In this document: in pieces, positions 44,905 to 54,994 of the stretch
How positions within the stretch are numbered: position 1 is the stretch's first letter
How the letters are laid out: the number at the start of each line of letters is the position of its first letter
Source of the DNA: an uncultured Caulobacterales bacterium
Lineage (GTDB): Bacteria; Pseudomonadota; Alphaproteobacteria; Caulobacterales; Maricaulaceae
Direction: 5' to 3'
Length of the DNA stretch: 64,000 bases
NCBI GenBank assembly: GCA_937929915.1
Contig: CALFUN010000005.1
Location: 1 to 64,000, forward strand
The notes under the pieces: model-generated
Seen by the model: the letters and a program-made list of their open reading frames with translations, nothing else
What the model was told of the DNA's origin: nothing
Database searches by the model: none
Position numbers and translations under genes: made by a program

Positions 44905-47900
44905 TTAAGACACTAAAGCTAAAAGCACGTCCTGACCCTCTTTTTCAAAAGCTTGTGTTTCTAAGGCTAATTGTTCAGAGAGTGTTTGCGATTGAACAAA
45001 TGAATCGCCCAAACGCGTCATAACGCCCGTTTCCAAATTGATTTGCACAGAGGTCGTCGCCGTCATACCGTTATCTAACAGCGCTTTAATCTGCAAATCT
45101 ACCATGCCTTGATCTAAAGGCCGCTGAATGACAGCAAAATCTTGGCCTGCCATATAATCAACCCAGTCAGGTAGAGCCGCACCGTTCATAGACTTAACCT
45201 GCCATGTTTGGACATTTACACCTTCAACAAAATCAAAAGTCGATGTGAGTTGCACGCTAATATGATGTTCAAATGCAACCGTTTCGACAATCAGGAAATC
45301 TGCATTATCGCCGCTACGTCCCACAGGTGAATAAGACACTGACCCTAAGAATGACGCATCTTCGGACCTCGCCTGTATATTGTCTTGTTGTTCAACAGAG
45401 CGTTTATCAAAATAGCGTTGTAGATTAATAAAATCACCATCAACACCTTCTGCGCCAATAAACGCGACAGGGTTTATAGGGGCAGCGCTGCGTTCAACCG
45501 GTAAGGTATCAAGCCTCTCTATGGCCTCTTCAACCATTTGAGCTTCCGCAACTCTGTCGACAAAGATAACATCTAAATTCACATAATCATCGGTGGCACT
45601 ACCCGACATATTTCCAGATATGTCCGTTTGATCGGCAATCACATCACCATCAGGCTGCTGCTGTGTAGAACTAGCCATATAATTGCCGTTTTCATCAACG
45701 AGCGTTGTAACAGTTTCTCCGTTCGGGAAGGTCAGTGTGATCGTAGCCCCCGGCTCGCCTGTCCCTGTTACATCCACAAGACCTGTTTCCAGATTAAAGA
45801 CGGCCTCAATCGTTGGCGGCTGCGGCGCCGTCACATCTGGCGTCACCGTGATGATAAGCTCTGCCAAATTCGAGACATCCCCCGCATCATCACTCACAAA
45901 GACTGTGAAACTGCGATCGCCAAGTGTCGGCATATCTGCAAGATTTTGATAGGATAATGTTGCAAGCAAGGCTTGGAAGTCTGCAAGATTGCCAGGGCCG
46001 CTGGCTATAGCAATATCAAACGCGGTACCATCACTGGTAATCGTGAATAGTGTACCCCCCGCACTCGCATCAAACATAGCCCCGCCTGTACCAAGACCAA
46101 GGTCTTGGCCGCCCAAGGTTACAATTTCATCTACGCCGTCAGCCAGACCTGTAATCATGCCGGATATACCCGACGACACTAATGTCTCACTATCTATATC
46201 AGTGATCTCAACATCTGAAATTACGGCCATAGAGGGATCATTATTGGCAATAGACACAGCGGCATCCGTCCCAATCTCGGCCCCGTTTAAATCGAGAATT
46301 GGGGCATCATTAACTGGCGCAACTATAATGGTTAAAGTCGCCACATCTGTCCCGCCTTGGCCATCATTAATTGTGTAACCAATAGTCAAACTACCGTTAA
46401 AATCAGGCGCAGCTGTGAAATCCACTGTCCCGTCACGGTTAAGTGTTACAATGCCTTCAGGTAATGTCACTGCCTCGCCAATCGGTAAAATCGTCCCATC
46501 AGCAAGCGCTGCCATATCAATAATAAGCGCATCATTATCAGGGTCATTATCATTCTCCAAAAGATTGATAGTCCCCGCCCCGTCTTCATTGATACGCAAA
46601 ATATCATCGCTTGCCATTGGCGCGGGGTTTGTGACGGTTATATCGAACATATCCGTGACTATGCCGCCCTCGCCGTCATCAGCTGTAAGCGTGACCGTGT
46701 AAACACCGTCCGCGTTCGGGCCGCCTTGCGAAGCAGAGTTATCCACCGTGCCTGTGATTTGTCCTGTACCAGAGTCAATCATTAGGCCCGCTGGCAGGCC
46801 AGTCGCTGCGTAAGTTAAATCATCCGCGTCAGGGTCAGATATAGACGGCGTAATCGTTACATCCTGCCCGTCCGTAAGCATCTGATCCGTTACGGGCATG
46901 TCAATAATAGGCACAGGATTGGAGACTGTGTAAGTCACAGTTGTTGTCACCAGCTCGCCCTCTGGGTCGGTGGCCGTTAGCGTGACAATATAAACACCAT
47001 CTCCATTTGGCCCGCCAATCGAGGCGCTATTATCAGGCGTGCCTGTGATAAGGCCTGTACCAGGGTCAATCATTAGGCCCGCTGGCAAGCCAGCCGCTGT
47101 AAACATCAACGGCTCTCCGTCGACATCATTAAAGAACGGGCTCACATTGAGCGGCGTAATCGGGCGATTATCAACAATAGGCTGGGCTGGAATGACCTCT
47201 GGCGTTAAGGGCGTTGGGTCAACCACAATAGGGGCATCATTCGCGCCTGTTACAGTCACCGTTAATGTGGCTGTATCCGTGCCACCCTCACCATCATCCA
47301 CTTGATACACAATGCTTGTTGTCCGTGTTTCGCCAATCGCTAAATCTTCAAAATCCCCATTTGGATCAAATGTGATAGACCCGTCAGGAGCCACGCTAAT
47401 CAACCCGCCATTATCTCCTGCAACAGGCATATTCACGCCTGTACCATCTGATAATGTCATTAAATCACTTTCAGTCGTGCCTGTCGCAATTCGTGTGACC
47501 GTTAAGTTATCTCCATTCGGGTCATTATCATTACTCAAGACACCTTCAGCGGCTGAGATTATGATAGATGTATCTTCATCTGTTTCATAAGCTGCCGCGG
47601 CCCCATCATTAAGCGCGATTGGGGCAATATTTTGAGTGCGAATATCTAAGTCGTTGACAAGCGGAATTGCATTGCCGCCATCCGCGTCTAATGTTGCCGG
47701 GCCATTGAGATTAAAGCTGGTAAAGCTGCCATCTATTCCGCCATCATCGCCAATAATATTCTCATCATTGACATCAAAGCCGTCATTAACATCAGTCCCT
47801 TCAAATATATCAAAAAGACCATCACCATCACTATCCGTCATAGTATTTGAAAGTCCCGTTGCAGGCGCTGCGCCTAGGCCTGCCTCTAATGTATCATTTG

Positions 47901-50900
47901 CGCCGTCATTATCAGAATCAACATCAAGGTAATCCGCAAGCTCATCTGGCATGGCCGCGCCTGCATCCGTATTCACGGGCATGATTAAAACTTCGCCCGC
48001 CATCGCAGCCCCTGTGCCTGCTGTGACTGTGCGTGTGTCATAATTATCATCAAGACCATCGCGATTTACATCCACAAAACTGCCGCCCGCATTTGGATCA
48101 CCTGTGCCGCTTGGCGCGATATAATCAGCTGTTGCTTGGGCTTCGACATTATCTGTAATCCCGTCATTATCACTATCAATATCGAGATGGTCTGCAATGC
48201 CGTCATTATCCGTATCGGGTAAATTCGCCAGCGTTGGCAACGCTTGGTCTGGCGGCCCTGCTCCATCATTAGAGCTAGTCGTCACCCCTTGCAGAATAAA
48301 TTCAGCCACCGGGTTTGCCGTATCAAAATCATTAATACGGAAAATCTGGCCTGTTGTATTCTGGCTAAAGAATATTTCACTTTCGCCGCTCACAGGATCC
48401 GTGGCAACCCAGCCAGCTCCAAATAATCCTAAATTACCTGTGGCAGGAAACTCTCCTAAAATCTGAACTTGATTGAGCGTAACTGTATCGCCATTGGCCA
48501 CGCCTGACAGGTCAGCAAATTGCAGAAAGGTCCCATCTGTCGTATTTGCAATCTGATAGAAAATTGAATCAACAATTAAAAACTCGCCTCTCACTTCTTC
48601 GGTTAAGTTAAACGACAAGACAAGAGGATCATCCGTTGAACCAACATCACCCGTAATATTAAATAATGATATTTCTGTCGCGTCACTGCGCGCAGCTAAG
48701 AACCCATTAAAGATAGTTCCTGCAAACTGGGAACGAATAGCATCTGACGGACGCCCAATTAAAAAGGCTTCCCCGTCTCTATCAATTTTAATTAAATCAT
48801 CGGCAAGCACGGTATTACCCGCCGCATCAACACCGCCAGCTTGGGCGACGCCATAAATGAAATCACTATCAGGATCATAGCCTGTCGCATTGATACGGAA
48901 ACCTGCCGCTTCGCCAATGGGAACATAGCTGTTTGAAAGAGCATTAAATGAGAAAAGCTGACCAGATTCAATCGGCTCGCCATTAATCGTGCCCGTATTG
49001 ACAATTTGATAAAAACCCGGGCCTTCATCAAAAGCATCGGCTTGACCAGCCACGCCAGCTATAGGTACAAGCCCTGCTTCGATAACATCTAAAATGCCAT
49101 CATTATCATCATCTACGTCTTCAGAATCAATAACACCGTCACCATCTGTATCTGCGGCCAGATTAATCACGAAAGATGAAGAGGATAAGGACGATGTATT
49201 CGTCGGAGCCATGCCGCCGCTATTATCAATAATTGTAGATGGCGGATTGGAAGCTATGCCTTCTGAGAGATCTGATACTCTAAATTCAAGGCGAGCGCCT
49301 AACAAAAACCCAGGCTCTGCGATAAAACGAATATAGGTATCAGCCGCTAGTAATAAGGCTTCCCCATCAGGTACGGGGGTCGCATCCAAATTATCATCAT
49401 CGCCGAGTTGGAAATCTGTAAATTCATGATCTTCAAACCCTGCCGCTGTTCGGACATATTGAAACCGCCCGCCGCTTTCATCAGCCAAGATGACACCGAT
49501 TGCAAACTCTGCTTGTTCTGGATCATCAATATTTAATTGTGCGAGTAAATCCGCAACAGAAATCAAGCCAAGGTCAGAGGCCGATGCTCCATTGGCTATG
49601 GCCTCGCGTACATCATCACCCGTAAGAGTTGCAACATTTTCCGTCAATTCTGGAGAGATACGTAAAATAGGCACCGGGGTTTGCACGCCTGCCTCAGCCA
49701 CCGTCCCGTCAGCTGTTATAGGGTTGATTGTTGGAGCTGGCGCGTCATTTGCACGCTCTACGCTCAAGGTCGACGTAGCCAGAATAACACCTGTGGAATC
49801 TGTGACTTCAAAATCAAAGAAACGCGCACCATCTGTGTTATTTTGATCGAGATTTTGATAGGCAATTAAGCGAAGAAAACCTTGGAGGTCTTCGGAGTCA
49901 AACACAGGCCCATTCGCATTCCGAATAACAACTGTAAGATCGCTACCACCTGGAGCATTACCATTTGCACCACTATTTGTGGTAGTGCCATTATTCCCGC
50001 CTCTCTGCTCTATGGTCACAATAAATTCTGTATCGCCGAATATAAGCGGGTCACTGGCGTCAATCTCGCCCGTTTCAAGATTGACCGTTAATTGCAAACT
50101 GCCCGCATCAATCCGTAGCAATTCATCTTCGCCGTCATTATTATCTGGTAAGCGTACAGAAATCGCCACTTCAGCTATATTATCTTCAGGATCATCAATA
50201 ATAGCGTCTAAAGCCAGAAGATTGACAAGCGGCTGGCCCGGTTGATCTTCAACAAAAACATCCGTAAAGTCAGTCCCTGGCAAAGCTCCGTTTAAATCTA
50301 CAACAGGTACATCATTCTCGCCTGTGAAATTAATTGTCACTACCGCGCTATCTGCCGCGCCGCTCGCATCGGTAATGGTATAAGTAAAGCTATCCGTGGC
50401 CGTTTCATTTATGTCTAAGCCATTAAACACACCATTTGGATCATAATCAAATGTGCCATCTGCACGAAGTGTTAGCAGCGCCCCCGACCCTAACGTAATT
50501 TGCTGCCCAACATCACTAGCTTCCCCGTTCACATCGGTAACGGTGAAGCTATCTGCTGCAATATCGCCGCCATTACCATTATCGTTAAAGACATTACTCG
50601 CAATAACGCCATCTTCTGTAATCGTAAATATATCATCTATCGCATCAAGAGCAGGCTCTACACCTAAAACCGTAATTGTAGACACCGCATCATTACTCAC
50701 TTGCCCGCCGCTATCTGTAACACGCAAAGTTAAGCTTCGGTCAGTTCCCGTCCCTTCTGTCGGGGTGACGGAGGTGTTTTCATAAGTTATTCCGCGAATA
50801 AGACTATCAAGATTAGCTTGGGCAATGGGGCCGCCATCTTGCGCGGTAATATTCAATATACCTGCAACCGCGTCGAATTGAATAAAAATATCCGTACCGC

Positions 50901-53900
50901 CGATTGTTAGGCTTTGTTGTGATGTATCACTGCCGTCCAATGCAAGAGATAGGCTCATACCATTATCACCGTTAAAGGTGATAATTTCACTCGCCCCGTC
51001 AGCAATATTATTTGGCTCAATTTGTAAGAGTGTAATATCGCCCTCGGCAATATCATCAACATCAGCGCTTTGCGCAGCAATATTAATTGGCGCATCCCCT
51101 TCAGTGAAGATCGCGCTAAAATCTGAATTTGTATCCGCGGTCGCTGGATCAGAGAATATATTGGTAAAATTACCATTGAGGCCAAAATTCGCGCCTGCTC
51201 TATCTCTGTCATAGAAAATTTCAAATGAAGACGTTGAAGAGAACACAAGCTGTACCGCATTGGCTGTATCTGTAATCTGCGCCCCAGGGTCACTATCGGT
51301 TGGAGCAAAGGTAATCTCTGCGCTATTTTCTGTAACAACTATATCCGTCCCCATAGAATCATTACCGCCAGCAGGGCCTTCTAAGATAAACGCATCAATG
51401 CTGTTGGCGTTAACTGTAATGCGTTCTTGGCGCGTTGGGTCAGCCCCTACACCCGTGGCCGCATCTAAATCTCCAATGAGGACTGTGAAATCAAGCGCGA
51501 TAGGATTTCCGCTGACACTCTCAACAAGCTCATACCGAATAGTCGCTGTATTTTGAACCGTAGCCCCGCTTGCGCCATCGGCTCCCAAGCCAACATTCGC
51601 ATTTCCGTCAATCACATTTAAAGTCGGATTATTTGGCCCTGCCGCATTCACAACTGTCGCTACCAAATTAACACTCACGCCATTAACGATGGCTACATTT
51701 TCATAAACTGCGCGCTCGGCTAAGGCCAGACCGTCCGCCTCAACTGTGCCGCCTTCATTCGTTACGATTGGATCTGTAAATGTGAGGGGAATAAGTCCGT
51801 TTTCACCCGGTACAGCCGCTGTGGAGATAACATCTAAATCAAGCCTTGGCGTTTCATTCACAATCGGATCAACCACGGCATCGCGAAAGTCAACATCCGC
51901 CGTTAAAGGTATGCCATTGGCTGCATCATTATCTGCATCAGGTAGAGCTGCTGCGCCTGTCGCAATAGATTCATTGACGTTAAAGCCATCATTGGCGAGC
52001 GTGCCATTTTGCGTGTCTAAAACATCAGCCAGACCGTCGCCATCTGCATCGATATTGGAAAATAGCTCATCGCCTGTATTTGGGAGTCCATCAGGGCCAT
52101 CACCAATATCAACTTGCCCGTCAGCATTAGCATCTGCAGCGCCCAACCCTGCCTCTGCAATATCAAACAAGCCATCATTATCAGAATCTATATCCAGATA
52201 ATCGACATTATCCTCATCATCTGTATTTACAGGGACAAGACCATCACCGTCCCCCACTGTGGCCGCAGCAGAACTTGCAGTCAGCGTATTTGTGCCATTT
52301 GCATTACGGCTATCGTAATTATCATCTAATCCATCATTATTAATGTCAGTAATAGTAGAGCCGATGCCAGATGGCGCAATATAGCCAAGTGTCGTCTGGG
52401 CTTCTATATTATCCGTAATACCGTCATTATCAGAATCGATGTCGAGTTGATTGGCAATACCGTCAGCATCAAAATCACTTTCTATCATAGCGGATACAGA
52501 TGTACCCAAAACGAATGTTGTGACTTCAATACCTTCTTGGCGGCCTCGGTCATGAATAACGTCAACCCCATATGTTTCTCCATCACCCAGGCCAAAAGCT
52601 ACATCAAATAAGCGGTTAGCGTTTCTACCAGAATTTCGGACAACTTCTGTACCATCTGTTAAAACTTGCCCCGCAACAACAGAGACACCGCCAACCGTAT
52701 GCGCGCCCAGCCCATCTAATAGCGCCACTGGATCTTCGGAGAGCGTATGATCGATCGAGAAAACACCGCTTTCAACGCGTCCTGGTTGGCCGCCGCCATC
52801 AAGAGCCTGGCCTTGAAGATTATGTTGTGCGTCTGAAAAATTCAGTCCATTTGATGTTATCGAGTAGCTAAAATTATGTCCGTTCACATCTGGGACAGCG
52901 TAGATAAGTTGAAGCGCAATATCAGATCCAACTTGTCCAACATTCAGAGTCGGGGTGAAAGATCTATTTCCGTTCCCCCCGCTATTCCCATCGCCGTTAA
53001 AGCCCGTATAATTTAAGGTTAATGATCCAACCAGATTCCCTAGGCTATCAAGAACGGGAATTTCAAAAACTCCGCTACCGTCACCATTTTCCGTTAAAAC
53101 CGTTGTGCCGATTGTAAACCCTTCAATGACGCTAACACCTTCATTCACATCCAAAATACCGTCATTATCATCATCAACATCATCAATATCAGCCACGCCG
53201 TCCCCGTCAGTATCAAGCTCAACGGCAGGGTCAAATTGAATTGCGCCGATTAAGACGCCAAGTGCGCCTTTATTATTGGCATTATTAACATTGGGCGCAT
53301 CGGCAATACGCGTTGTTGTACGGGTAAATTCAACCGAGGCAATATCCGTCGTTGCGCTCGTAACTTCTAATATGCCCTGCGTATTAGTACCGCCCGCACC
53401 CACAACCCCTATAATATCGACTGAGCTACTCGCCGCAGGGTCGTGGGTTACAAAATCCGTAGAAATAGCTTGATTACGGAAGATTAAACCCTCGCCAATG
53501 GGCGATTCATCATTCAGACGGAACATCGCATCGGTGATAATATTACCCGCCGCATCACGCGCAACAAATCCTGTCAACTCTTCAGCTCCGTCGGCATTAT
53601 TATTTAAAAAGCCAAATTGAATCGCAACAACATCAACCGCCTCTTCAAATGTGAGAGCATACTCTTCTGAGCTGCCCAATGTGGAATCATCCACAGCCGT
53701 ACCGCCAACAAGGCTGCGGCCAAGACCAATTTCATTTGGCACATTCCCCGTTTCAAGCGTTAATGTGCCGTCACTCCCTGTATCTGAATCTGTTCGGGTA
53801 AACGTGATAAGATTACCGTTAAACGTCGCCGATAAAGTATCATTACTATTGCTGAAATCTGATGCAGGATCAAAGTTCACATCAATCGGCCACCCTGATA

Positions 53901-54738
53901 ATGATGAGCTATTATGAGCGCTCATATTTAAGGCCGTTACGGGCTGAGAAAAAACAGTTGGTGCAGGCTTATCTATATCCCCTGTATCTTTTATAGATGT
54001 AGCAGGGTTTACAAAAGTACTGTCAAAACTTGAATCTGGCGTAATGATATTTACGCCATTTTCATCTGATTGCGTAGACAGATAATTAATTTGAACGGCG
54101 GAAATAGATGGAACAGATTCATGACTTACACTGACATTTTCTATCGTCACAACAGGGAGCGGTTTATCATCGCTCACGCCGTCAATATAAATTTCTCCGT
54201 TTTCAGGCAAAGGCGTTGTAAACGGTAACTCCGTATCTAGATCATCCAAACTAGCATACGTATTTTCACTCACAGGCTGCGGCGTTACGACAGCGATTGA
54301 GACATCACCCTTAGTCATATCGCTTTCGGGGTGCGTGGTAATGCCGGCGCTATCGGAAACGCCGTCATCAGGATTATAACTGCCTTGGTCTGGAGTTAAA
54401 TCTTCAAGCGTTAAAACCTGGCCAATCGACGCTTCATTGACCTCTTCTAAGGCTGACAACAACGCCTCATTATCTGCCTCCGACTGGTCATTTTGCGCAA
54501 CTACGCCGTCAAATGTCTCTTGCATTGTCTGGGTCACATCATCGGCTTGCATCGCGTCAACAGCTACATCTGCGCCTGTCACAAAGCCCGCCGCATCGAG
54601 TAAAATACGCGGCTCTAAGCTACGCAAGCCAAGCCCCAATGACGGATTTAACCCCGAAGAGCGCAGCCAATCTGTTTTATTATTATTTTTATTTACCGTG
54701 GTGTTTTGTATTAAATTTGATTTCACTAAATTTGACAT
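44905..54738 (-). CDS. Giant LEPRxLLDAA repeat protein, secreted adhesin-like, 3277 residues
   Basis: A very large, acidic, Asp/Asn- and Thr-rich protein with no cysteine that I could find. The N-terminus lacks a Sec signal peptide. Instead LEPRILLDAA stands at residues 41-50, the motif found near the N-terminus of other giant repeat proteins (known as LEPR-XLL). The rest is extracellular modules: thrombospondin type 3-like Ca loops (DTDGDGVADIDD, DSDNDGITDN) around 53150-53220 and in two duplicated blocks; cadherin/VCBS-like domains (ITEDGVIASNVFNDN, YETDEDTSIIIS); two dystroglycan-type modules (LPAGLMIDPGTGLITGT); and an Ig-like domain near 45650-45830. RTX nonapeptides (GGxGxDxU) are absent. 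The C-terminal 300 residues look like a distinct folded cap. It lies downstream of a TolC-like gene and near the divergent HlyD/M50 genes. Exact domain borders are approximate. Confidence 0.85.
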   Translation of the reverse strand: MSNLVKSNLIQNTTVNKNNNKTDWLRSSGLNPSLGLGLRSLEPRILLDAAGFVTGADVAVDAMQADDVTQTMQETFDGVVAQNDQSEADNEALLSALEEVNEASIGQVLTLEDLTPDQGSYNPDDGVSDSAGITTHPESDMTKGDVSIAVVTPQPVSENTYASLDDLDTELPFTTPLPENGEIYIDGVSDDKPLPVVTIENVSVSHESVPSISAVQINYLSTQSDENGVNIITPDSSFDSTFVNPATSIKDTGDIDKPAPTVFSQPVTALNMSAHNSSSLSGWPIDVNFDPASDFSNSNDTLSATFNGNLITFTRTDSDTGSDGTLTLETGNVPNEIGLGRSLVGGTAVDDSTLGSSEEYALTFEEAVDVVAIQFGFLNNNADGAEELTGFVARDAAGNIITDAMFRLNDESPIGEGLIFRNQAISTDFVTHDPAASSSVDIIGVVGAGGTNTQGILEVTSATTDIASVEFTRTTTRIADAPNVNNANNKGALGVLIGAIQFDPAVELDTDGDGVADIDDVDDDNDGILDVNEGVSVIEGFTIGTTVLTENGDGSGVFEIPVLDSLGNLVGSLTLNYTGFNGDGNSGGNGNRSFTPTLNVGQVGSDIALQLIYAVPDVNGHNFSYSITSNGLNFSDAQHNLQGQALDGGGQPGRVESGVFSIDHTLSEDPVALLDGLGAHTVGGVSVVAGQVLTDGTEVVRNSGRNANRLFDVAFGLGDGETYGVDVIHDRGRQEGIEVTTFVLGTSVSAMIESDFDADGIANQLDIDSDNDGITDNIEAQTTLGYIAPSGIGSTITDINNDGLDDNYDSRNANGTNTLTASSAAATVGDGDGLVPVNTDDEDNVDYLDIDSDNDGLFDIAEAGLGAADANADGQVDIGDGPDGLPNTGDELFSNIDADGDGLADVLDTQNGTLANDGFNVNESIATGAAALPDADNDAANGIPLTADVDFRDAVVDPIVNETPRLDLDVISTAAVPGENGLIPLTFTDPIVTNEGGTVEADGLALAERAVYENVAIVNGVSVNLVATVVNAAGPNNPTLNVIDGNANVGLGADGASGATVQNTATIRYELVESVSGNPIALDFTVLIGDLDAATGVGADPTRQERITVNANSIDAFILEGPAGGNDSMGTDIVVTENSAEITFAPTDSDPGAQITDTANAVQLVFSSTSSFEIFYDRDRAGANFGLNGNFTNIFSDPATADTNSDFSAIFTEGDAPINIAAQSADVDDIAEGDITLLQIEPNNIADGASEIITFNGDNGMSLSLALDGSDTSQQSLTIGGTDIFIQFDAVAGILNITAQDGGPIAQANLDSLIRGITYENTSVTPTEGTGTDRSLTLRVTDSGGQVSNDAVSTITVLGVEPALDAIDDIFTITEDGVIASNVFNDNGNGGDIAADSFTVTDVNGEASDVGQQITLGSGALLTLRADGTFDYDPNGVFNGLDINETATDSFTYTITDASGAADSAVVTINFTGENDVPVVDLNGALPGTDFTDVFVEDQPGQPLVNLLALDAIIDDPEDNIAEVAISVRLPDNNDGEDELLRIDAGSLQLTVNLETGEIDASDPLIFGDTEFIVTIEQRGGNNGTTTNSGANGNAPGGSDLTVVIRNANGPVFDSEDLQGFLRLIAYQNLDQNNTDGARFFDFEVTDSTGVILATSTLSVERANDAPAPTINPITADGTVAEAGVQTPVPILRISPELTENVATLTGDDVREAIANGASASDLGLISVADLLAQLNIDDPEQAEFAIGVILADESGGRFQYVRTAAGFEDHEFTDFQLGDDDNLDATPVPDGEALLLAADTYIRFIAEPGFLLGARLEFRVSDLSEGIASNPPSTIIDNSGGMAPTNTSSLSSSSFVINLAADTDGDGVIDSEDVDDDNDGILDVIEAGLVPIAGVAGQADAFDEGPGFYQIVNTGTINGEPIESGQLFSFNALSNSYVPIGEAAGFRINATGYDPDSDFIYGVAQAGGVDAAGNTVLADDLIKIDRDGEAFLIGRPSDAIRSQFAGTIFNGFLAARSDATEISLFNITGDVGSTDDPLVLSFNLTEEVRGEFLIVDSIFYQIANTTDGTFLQFADLSGVANGDTVTLNQVQILGEFPATGNLGLFGAGWVATDPVSGESEIFFSQNTTGQIFRINDFDTANPVAEFILQGVTTSSNDGAGPPDQALPTLANLPDTDNDGIADHLDIDSDNDGITDNVEAQATADYIAPSGTGDPNAGGSFVDVNRDGLDDNYDTRTVTAGTGAAMAGEVLIMPVNTDAGAAMPDELADYLDVDSDNDGANDTLEAGLGAAPATGLSNTMTDSDGDGLFDIFEGTDVNDGFDVNDENIIGDDGGIDGSFTSFNLNGPATLDADGGNAIPLVNDLDIRTQNIAPIALNDGAAAAYETDEDTSIIISAAEGVLSNDNDPNGDNLTVTRIATGTTESDLMTLSDGTGVNMPVAGDNGGLISVAPDGSITFDPNGDFEDLAIGETRTTSIVYQVDDGEGGTDTATLTVTVTGANDAPIVVDPTPLTPEVIPAQPIVDNRPITPLNVSPFFNDVDGEPLMFTAAGLPAGLMIDPGTGLITGTPDNSASIGGPNGDGVYIVTLTATDPEGELVTTTVTYTVSNPVPIIDMPVTDQMLTDGQDVTITPSISDPDADDLTYAATGLPAGLMIDSGTGQITGTVDNSASQGGPNADGVYTVTLTADDGEGGIVTDMFDITVTNPAPMASDDILRINEDGAGTINLLENDNDPDNDALIIDMAALADGTILPIGEAVTLPEGIVTLNRDGTVDFTAAPDFNGSLTIGYTINDGQGGTDVATLTIIVAPVNDAPILDLNGAEIGTDAAVSIANNDPSMAVISDVEITDIDSETLVSSGISGMITGLADGVDEIVTLGGQDLGLGTGGAMFDASAGGTLFTITSDGTAFDIAIASGPGNLADFQALLATLSYQNLADMPTLGDRSFTVFVSDDAGDVSNLAELIITVTPDVTAPQPPTIEAVFNLETGLVDVTGTGEPGATITLTFPNGETVTTLVDENGNYMASSTQQQPDGDVIADQTDISGNMSGSATDDYVNLDVIFVDRVAEAQMVEEAIERLDTLPVERSAAPINPVAFIGAEGVDGDFINLQRYFDKRSVEQQDNIQARSEDASFLGSVSYSPVGRSGDNADFLIVETVAFEHHISVQLTSTFDFVEGVNVQTWQVKSMNGAALPDWVDYMAGQDFAVIQRPLDQGMVDLQIKALLDNGMTATTSVQINLETGVMTRLGDSFVQSQTLSEQLALETQAFEKEGQDVLLALVS
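46750..46802. repeat. Direct repeat, copy A, of the dystroglycan-type module (partner at 47041-47092)
   Basis: The DNA here is nearly identical to 47041-47092 (shared GCCTGTGAT, CCTGTACCAG and GTCAATCATTAGGCCCGCTG). The offset is 291 bases, i.e. a 97-residue period. It encodes the LPAGLMIDxGTGxITGT element of the adhesin. Confidence 0.8.
47041..47092. repeat. Direct repeat, copy B, of the dystroglycan-type module
   Basis: Second copy of the 97-residue-period module core, 291 bases from copy A. High DNA identity between the copies points to recent duplication or gene conversion. Confidence 0.8.
47630..48190. repeat. Duplicated ~190-residue Ca-loop block, C-terminal copy
   Basis: Encodes, in order: DSDNDGITDNVEAQ, YIAPSGTG, DVNRDGLDDNYDTR, MPVNTD, DYLDVDSDNDG, EAGLGAA, DGLFDIFEG, NDGFDVNDE, and IPLVNDLDIRTQ. 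The same series occurs in the copy at 51880-52445, about 4.2 kb away in the same gene. Confidence 0.8.
51880..52445. repeat. Duplicated ~190-residue Ca-loop block, N-terminal copy
   Basis: Encodes DSDNDGITDNIEAQ, YIAPSGIG, DINNDGLDDNYDSR, VPVNTD, DYLDIDSDNDG, EAGLGAA, DGLADVLDT, NDGFNVNES, IPLTADVDFRDA. It parallels the C-terminal copy at 47630-48190 element by element. Confidence 0.8.
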
Positions 54739-54894
54739 GTGACCCCCCTAAAGAGTGCGTAATAAGAGTTCTTTTTTAAACCAGCGCGCAATAATTTGCG
54801 GTCTATGGTTTGGCTTTGTGAGCAAATGCAGATTTAAAAACCTTGGGACTCTTAGGGATGATGTTGGGGAGTTAATTTAAAACGCCGATAAATT

Positions 54895-54908
54895 CGAACA
54901 CATGTTCG
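54895..54908. promoter_or_regulatory. Perfect 14-base palindrome upstream of the giant adhesin gene
   Basis: CGAACA CA TGTTCG, 157 bases before the adhesin start codon, within the 256-base gap to the TolC-like gene. The form fits a repressor or activator operator. It equals the Cheo-box pattern of Gram-positive SOS genes. Alphaproteobacterial LexA normally uses GTTC-N7-GTTC, so which regulator binds it is open. Confidence 0.4.
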
Positions 54909-54994
54909 TATCGAAATTTAAAATTAAATCGTAACCTAGATGAACATACCTAAAATACTGATCCATAAATCCGAATAATTATTCTGGTCTTTGC

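Noticed and set aside
44905..54738. Classical RTX type I substrate
   Set aside because: I found no GGxGxDxUx nonapeptide arrays. The Ca-binding loops are of the thrombospondin type 3 kind (DxDxDG...), so the RTX label does not fit.
45628..54779. Many plus-strand open frames of 60-150 codons antisense to the giant adhesin
   Set aside because: They are rich in Ser/Pro/Val in a pattern that mirrors the Asp/Gly/Thr codons of the real gene, have no ribosome sites, and overlap the real gene throughout.
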